In this document: piece after piece, positions 58,363 through 64,000 of the stretch | How the letters are laid out: each line of letters begins with the position of its first letter | How positions within the stretch are numbered: the stretch's first letter is position 1 | Assembly: GCF_029867415.1 (NCBI RefSeq) | Contig: NC_081183.1 | Span: 62,942,336-63,006,335 of the forward strand | From: Vicia villosa | Lineage: Eukaryota; Streptophyta; Magnoliopsida; Fabales; Fabaceae | Length of the DNA: 64,000 nt | Direction: 5' to 3' | Program-made: the position numbers and the translations under genes | Notes under the pieces: model-generated | Database searches by the model: none | What the model was told of the DNA's origin: nothing | Seen by the model: the letters and a program-made list of their open reading frames with translations, nothing else

Positions 58363-60368
58363 AACCCGGTTGAATCAAGATGAGTTATTTCTAAAAATTT
58401 ATTAAACCTATTTTAAATATTAGCCAATTTTTCCAAACCTAAAATGTATGACAGCTCCTCTGTCAAATTTCAGTTTTAAAACTTTCTTATTATGTCATAT
58501 TTACATTTATTTATAGCCTACAATTACGTCTCCTCGTTAAATTTCAATTTTAAAACTTTCTTATTAGATCATATTTATAAAATTTACAAATCTAAATTAA
58601 TTATACATTTATTACGATTAATTAAATTTAAAGATTAAAATAGAAATTGGAAAAGAAGAGAAATATCATAAATTTGTGTTTTCATCATAAATTTGTGTTT
58701 TCACCAACCATAATTTAATAATTTAAAGATCAATACAATTATGGCAGTTGTATAACTTAAAAATAATAATAAATTTGTGTTTTCATAAAAAATTGTGTAT
58801 TCACCAATCATAATTGTCTTAAGTTTTTTTTTTTATAAAAACAAATATTTATATTATTTTTTAGTATAAATGTTAAAATTTTATCATGAACAAAGATAAT
58901 ATTTTTTCAAGTCAATTTTATTTTTTCTTGTATCATGTCATAATATCATATATGATTTTTCATTAAGTATACGATATTTGTTTATCTAAAAAAATATAAG
59001 AGAAATCATACTTAATAGATTGAATTAATTTTTATATAAGTTAACAAAAAAATTTCCGTTCTAAGTCAAAAAAAACATTTGAAAACCAAAATAAAGTTGA
59101 AATAATTAATTAATATTTTTAATATATTCCGTAAAATTAAACGATAGTGTTAGAATATATTGAATAAATGTAATTTTTTAAAAATTGAATAGTAAAAACA
59201 AAATTGTAATTTAAGTTATAGTTATTATTGTAAATTTACAAATTTGTACCAATGTATAAATAATAAGTATTCATATGAAATATAATTTCATATCACATTT
59301 ATAATGATAATAATGCCACTACTAAGATGAATTCTTACTTTAAAAAAAAAATTGAAGATGAATTCTTTAAAAATATTTTTTATTTATATAAAATTAAATT
59401 TAAAAATTAAATATTCATTATCTATAGGTTAAGTTAATTTTCTTGTTTTTTTGTATTAGATTATAATATCATATATGATTTTACACCATGTATGTGATAT
59501 TTTTCTAAAACAATATTTTTATTTTTTTAGTATAAATGTTGAAATTTTATGATAAAAAAGTTAATATTTATCAAGTCAGTTATATATTTTTTTTGAAAAA
59601 AAATTATACAATTTAATAGAAATAAAGTATTTTATTTTATAAAAGACATATATAATGATTGATGAGCGAATGTATCTTTTTCATAAAAAACTTAAGAATT
59701 TTTATATCATATTTGTCTCATGTTCATTTATCAATTTTTAATATTATAATATTTTTTAAGTATATTTGCTAACGTTTTATCATAAAAGAACACTAATATC
59801 TTTTAATAAATAAATTTTTTATCATCAATTATTATATTTTAAAAAGATAAACTCAAATAAATTTAAGAACAACAACCACAAAAATTTTAAATAATAAAAG
59901 GAAAATATGTGTTTACGTATCATATAATCATTTAAATAAAAAGAAAAACTTTCTTATATATAAATACACAAATAATAACTTTAAAAACAACAAAGATTTA
60001 AACCAAATAATAATGGACGATGTCAAAATAATTAAAATGATAAAATAAAATATTGTCCATTACATTAATATTGAATATATAACAATAGCTATACTATTTT
60101 TTGTATGCTTTATTAAATTAGTAGTTTATAATATTTTTGTAATTTTAAAAAACCATTTGTAATTTTTGTAATATTTTTGTTACTTCAATTTTTTCATGTT
60201 AGCAATGATACGATACATCCGAAAACATCTTATATTATAAAGTTTTTGTATATAATTTTAAAGATTTATCATATTATAAACATCAAAACTAATAACATCT
60301 TGGAACAGCTAATAAAGTCCATAAAGTCTTAAGTTGACGGTGATGCTTTCTATTTCCAAAGACCATTA
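58363..60368. other. AT-rich intergenic DNA without recognisable genes
   Basis: Very A/T-rich with no long frames. Small local duplications occur, for example the ttttaaaactttcttatta segment near 58470 and 58550 and aaatttgtgttttca at three places in 58670-58790. This is probably old decayed transposon DNA. Confidence 0.6.
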
Positions 60369-61308
60369 TTGATGTTATATTATTTTGAAAAGCTAATATT
60401 ATATTATTTTGTAGAAGATGAAAAACAGAGCACAACAAAGATTAAAACGGAAGCGCTTACATCTTCTTCTCGGGTAGCAAAATTTGAGAACCTTGAAATC
60501 TATGTTGCCGAATTTGCAAAAACCTTCCAATTCGGATTCAGAGCTATTGAAAAAATTAGGTATATACGTATTTATAGCATATGGGTTTTAAACCGGGTCA
60601 CACTTGACCCGGGTACTAAGCCCTATATTTTTCGAATTTTGCGGGATTTACTCTCAGATTTTTAAATCTATTAATTTCGCCGTTATTTTTGCATAAAAAC
60701 GATCCTGCTTACGATCCAGATTGGTGGAGGTGATTAAGATCGAAAAATCGTACGATTTATGTCTAGTTGTGTAGGAGGCTGTACTATATTGATTGTTTCG
60801 TTATGTTGGTTGTGAAACTCGATTTTGATACACTATCTTGTTTGATGTTGTTACTTATGCATTTTCTTTGTTTTCTCACAGAGCTGTAGAACTCTTTTGG
60901 AATTAGTGGCTTTGGATAAACACTAATTGTGAGGAAAACGTACCAAAGAAGATTTGGTGGAGGCCCCTCCATGCTACATAATCTTATTGGAAGCAAATCG
61001 AGTCAACAGAAGTGGATTTGCGCAAAGCATTTCATTGCCAATTCTATGAGTACTTCCTTGTTGTAGGGAAAATTATGGGTATTGGATATGTAAGTAGATT
61101 AATATCATGTATAGATATATAGGCAATTTCCGATACTTATGAGCTTTTTGAACTCCATGTTCTGTTCTGACCAGAATATGTTCAATGTTGAAATTGATGA
61201 GTTTACTAAGATTTTAAAGTGTCACGGTCCCAATTCAAACCAGTGTTATTAGTTAAAATAAATATCTAATAACAGTTTCTATCTAGCCGGTAATCTTTTT
61301 AATAAACA

Positions 61309-61310
<2 letters not shown>
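60369..61310 (+). other. Unclassified sequence with a possible gene fragment
   Basis: A 98-codon frame (60369-60665) has no family signature I recognise. A GGGTCA/TGACCC inverted repeat around cact lies near 60593-60612, and a splice-acceptor-like ttttctcacag near 60882 precedes a mixed-composition stretch to about 61070. It could be a captured gene fragment or decayed transposon; I cannot decide. Confidence 0.25.

Positions 61311-61312
<2 letters not shown>

Positions 61313-61389
<77 letters not shown>
61313..61389. repeat. (TA)n microsatellite, about 77 bp
   Basis: An uninterrupted TA dinucleotide run. The flanks show nothing identifiable. Confidence 0.95.
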
Positions 61390-61394
<5 letters not shown>

Positions 61395-62107
61395 ATTCAT
61401 ATATAAACATAAAATGAATATTTTCTTCTATCATGACTAAACGTTGATTTAGTTAATTCATTTGTTATATAAGTTGTAATATAAAAAATAAAAGATACTG
61501 TATTCTTATTTAAATGGATTGTAAATATTAAATTTATTAAAATAATATATAGTTTACATGGAGAATTTCATATCCTATTTGAACCATATGTTATATTCAA
61601 TACCGGCAACACCAATGTGAATAAACACTCTTGTACGAAATCAATTTCAATTAGTTATACTTGTCACAATAACTCTATTATGTAAACAGAAATGATAAAC
61701 ATACACCAAAATATTACATATACACCGTAGATTTGTACCATTCCATCTACTTTTTAAATTTTTTATAATATATGTATGTATTTTAAGTTGGACCCCACTT
61801 GCAATGAAGTGTAAATCCTATGGTGTAAAGGATACGGTGTCAAATTGGTGGTGTAAATATAGCATAACTCTTATGTAAATCATATCTCTGGATGACTTCG
61901 TTGCGATGAATCTATTTGGCTTTCTGCGATGACTATGTTCCCTTATTCTTCAAAGAGAGTTTGGTAATTGAGAAATCAACGTCTTGACGTTTAAATCGAT
62001 TTCCACCATTGTGCTTTTGTTGGAAAAAAAAATCCAAATAACCATGTTTAATAATTTATTTACACCAAAAACCATCTTTTCGGAAAAATTACCTGTATGA
62101 CCAGGTT
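61390..62107. other. AT-rich sequence, no feature recognised
   Basis: No coding frame with a recognisable domain and no strong repeat. It may include the end of the MULE, but no terminal inverted repeat can be assigned because the other end lies outside the window. Confidence 0.4.
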
Positions 62108-62236
62108 TCAGAGGTGGTCTCCACATAGGAGCCACCTCAGGTGGCGCCAAAGACCATTTTCTCTTAACTCATGCGCCACCCCATGTGGCATCAATGTATA
62201 TTTTTGCCTTTTAAGCCACCTAGGGTGGCGCCTAAA
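62108..62236. repeat. Cluster of GCCACC/GGTGGC hairpins
   Basis: Successive inverted repeats include GTGGtctCCAC (62113-62123), GCCACCTcAGGTGGC (62131-62145), a GCCAC...GTGGC pair (62175-62189) and GCCACCtaGGGTGGC (62215-62229). They stand out from the A/T-rich surroundings. They lie downstream of the minus-strand small ORF and transposase. Confidence 0.65.
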
Positions 62237-62474
62237 TGCATTCCTATTTTTTTTTTGTTTTTTTTTTAATTGTTTATATACTATTTTTTTTTTAATTTTT
62301 TTATTTATTAATAAAATTATTTTTATTTTAAAGTATTAAAAAAATATATATATTAAATTGCAACAGATAAGATCAGTGAATCAGCTAACTCGAGCGTCCA
62401 CGGAAAAGAGTAGTTCATTCATTAATTAAAAGGTACATAGAAAATAACCAACAGAAAAAGATAAAGTAAAACAT

Positions 62475-62858
62475 CTAAGAAATCACCACAGTTAAAACAA
62501 TGTCATTAGGTTCATGCATCATTTGAATGGCATCAATGTCGTATTCCACGTTATCCCAGAAAGTTATCGTTGCTCCAGTCACATCATCGGCCCTTGTTTT
62601 AAGCCTCTTGATGCTTCTTATCTGTTCGCCGGCCTCGTACTCCCCCTCTAAAAATTTCAGGAGAGTCGTCTTGAGTTGCTCGACGGAAGAGATATTCCAA
62701 AACATAACCGGCATGGGAGGTTTGACGGCGGAGAATATGACATGTCCGTTCCTTCTGCGATACTCCGGTTCAGGTTCGGCACGCCATGTTGATCTCCGGG
62801 GCGGCAACTCTATTGTCCGGTAACATCCATCTGGCCTAATGGTTGTCCGGCGAGGCAT
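62475..62858 (-). CDS. Small intact ORF of unknown function, downstream of the MULE transposase
   Basis: It is 127 codons from ATG 62858 (MPRRTTIRPDGC) to TAA, without interruption, in a window where nearly all other frames are broken. It has a proline/arginine-rich start (ELPPRRSTWRAEPEPEYRRR), then a compact part (VIFSAVKPPMPVMFWNISSVEQLKTTLLKFLEGEYEAGEQ cut as two pieces VIFSAVKPPMPVMFW and TLLKFLEGEYEAGEQ) and an acidic C-terminus (WDNVEYDIDAIQMM). There is no signal peptide or membrane segment. It has the same orientation as the transposase about 450 bp upstream, suggesting an accessory MULE gene or a small host gene. I do not recognise the family. Confidence 0.55.
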   Translation of the reverse strand: MPRRTTIRPDGCYRTIELPPRRSTWRAEPEPEYRRRNGHVIFSAVKPPMPVMFWNISSVEQLKTTLLKFLEGEYEAGEQIRSIKRLKTRADDVTGATITFWDNVEYDIDAIQMMHEPNDIVLTVVIS

Positions 62859-63178
62859 GGTTGTGTTTGTGTGATTGTTTGGTATTTGGAGTTTGTGTAT
62901 CTGTGTGTAAACTCAACCATAGGAGCCCCTAATTTATAATAGTAGTGGGTAGAAAAAAGTAATGATGTTGCGTACTGTTTACAAGCACGCCTAACATGTA
63001 TGATAAATGTAGACACACTGATCAATGACTGACTTGATGGAGCTAGACGAAAGCATGCGTATTTGACTGTCCAAAATAAAGAGTGGCAGTATGGGCCATG
63101 AAGACAAATTCACAAAGAGACAAAGACATAACTAGTTGATTTAATAAAGGATAATACAAATACATAACCAATAGAAAT
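62859..63178. other. Spacer between small ORF and transposase
   Basis: No other frame is convincing. It should contain the promoter of the small ORF if that is transcribed separately; no clear TATA box was assigned. Confidence 0.35.
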
Positions 63179-63260
63179 AGAAATACAAATACAAATACAA
63201 ATACAAATACAAATACAAATACAAATACAAATACAAATACAAATACTAATACAAATACAA
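63179..63260. repeat. (AAATAC)n hexanucleotide microsatellite
   Basis: About 13 nearly perfect tandem copies of aaatac, with diverged copies on both flanks to about 63300. It lies just beyond the stop codon of the transposase. Confidence 0.92.
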
Positions 63261-63307
63261 AAACATTATCAATAAAAATACAGATACAAAATACAAATGA
63301 CATACAA

Positions 63308-64000
63308 CTAATTGTTGGTGGAATTTGATCCACGGTTAGGACAGGTATTTTTATTGTGCCCGACTTCACGACATATGCTACACTTTCGTACCATTTTCTC
63401 ATGATCCATCTCGGTTGTGATCCGGGTGCTGTTCGGACGACCTCTTTTCTTTCTCCGCATGTTATCATTATGCCAAACCACGTCCCCTTCATATGCAGGC
63501 CAATAATCCTCCTTTGCCATCACTTGAAATGAGTTGTTGTACACCCCGAGCAAGGTATCCGCCTTGTAAATGGGAGATAAAAGTGCTAACAGATCTTGAT
63601 GCGCATACGAACATGCTGCAATTACATGAGAGCATGGCATCCGAAAGGCTTGAAACTTTCCACAATCGCACCACCCTTCATCTATAAGAACCCTGTATTG
63701 TTGTCTCGGAAGGCCCTCGTTATGGTCAATCGTTTCTTTAACACTGAAGGTCCGGTTGAATCGATCGAAAGATGTCACAATGTGGCTGTTGGCTTTGGCA
63801 GATTGCTCTTTCATGAATTTGACGCATGTTTCGCTCCATAATTGTCTGGATTCTATAACTGCATTCCAACGCTCACCTCTTCTTGCGAAAAGAGAAGCCA
63901 TCCTATAGTATGTTGCTTCCACCAAGGCAGTAATCGGAAGGTGTCTGATGCCCTTAAACACCCCGTTCATAGACTCCACAAGATTCGTAGTCATGTGCCC
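63308..64000 (-). CDS. MULE (MuDR/MURA-type) transposase, C-terminal part, runs off the window
   Basis: The frame is open from the window end to TAA at 63308. Landmarks: MTTNLVESMNGVFKG and LPITALVEATYYR, typical of the end of the MULE transposase catalytic domain; the SWIM zinc finger C-x-C-x(n)-C-x-H at CDCGKFQAFRMPCSH; a basic patch RRKKRGRPNSTR; and a CCHC knuckle CSICREVGHNKNTC. No stop or frameshift is visible in these 230 codons. The transposase would cut and paste elements with matching long terminal inverted repeats. The DDE residues lie beyond the window, so activity cannot be judged. Confidence 0.9.
   Translation of the reverse strand, partial: GHMTTNLVESMNGVFKGIRHLPITALVEATYYRMASLFARRGERWNAVIESRQLWSETCVKFMKEQSAKANSHIVTSFDRFNRTFSVKETIDHNEGLPRQQYRVLIDEGWCDCGKFQAFRMPCSHVIAACSYAHQDLLALLSPIYKADTLLGVYNNSFQVMAKEDYWPAYEGDVVWHNDNMRRKKRGRPNSTRITTEMDHEKMVRKCSICREVGHNKNTCPNRGSNSTNN

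Noticed and set aside
62527..62823. 98-codon plus-strand frame overlapping the small minus-strand ORF
   Set aside because: It is contained within the longer minus-strand frame, which has the better start, composition and context; only one of the two is likely real.

Overview
This is nuclear DNA of a plant, most likely a legume of the pea/vetch/lentil group (Fabeae). I infer that from the mix of Ogre-type and other Tat-lineage Ty3/gypsy elements, a SIRE/Maximus-type Ty1/copia element, Tekay/Del-type chromovirus LTRs and a MuDR-type transposon. No conventional host gene is convincing. Nearly every recognisable reading frame belongs to a mobile element, and most carry stop codons or frameshifts.

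The first 58 kb is a nest of insertions. The oldest visible layer is a plus-strand Tat-lineage retrotransposon (about 29512-58362, 3' LTR 57502-58362). Its sense pol is at 29513-31789 and 42173-43354, and two antisense genes lie downstream (44337-43614 and 57049-50812). Four insertions interrupt it: a minus-strand Ogre whose 5' LTR ends at 29511; a SIRE-type copia element at 31790-42172; a Tekay-type element at 44726-50633 with AATAT target duplications; and a minus-strand Tekay-type solo LTR at 52811-55015 with TCCCC duplications. The Ogre (18361-29511) has 5' LTR, PBS, ORF1, gag-protease, a linker with internal repeats, a probable intron, and RT. It is cut inside pol by a 3.5 kb LTR-like sequence (14871-18360) and by a young non-autonomous Ogre-like element (window edge to 14862), whose 4.8 kb LTRs are almost identical and whose internal region codes for nothing.

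Right of 58362 is AT-rich DNA without a convincing gene, then a MULE: the C-terminal half of a MURA-type transposase (SWIM finger plus zinc knuckle) running off the window end, a downstream small intact ORF, and a cluster of GCCACC/GGTGGC palindromes.

Two observations stand out. (1) The non-coding repeat arrays of the Tat-lineage elements are built of short stem-loops in which the loop is constant and the stems change in a compensated way (3261-3551 and its copy, 8815-9735, 15649-17845, 26224-26340). This looks like selection on, or a copying mechanism for, secondary structure. (2) The old Tat element carries on its opposite strand a plant-mobile-domain gene with its own TATA-like box and three GT-AG introns. 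Antisense introns are invisible to splicing of the sense genomic RNA and could therefore survive retrotransposition.

All alignments, counts and boundaries were made by eye. Family names rest on recalled domain signatures, not on a search.
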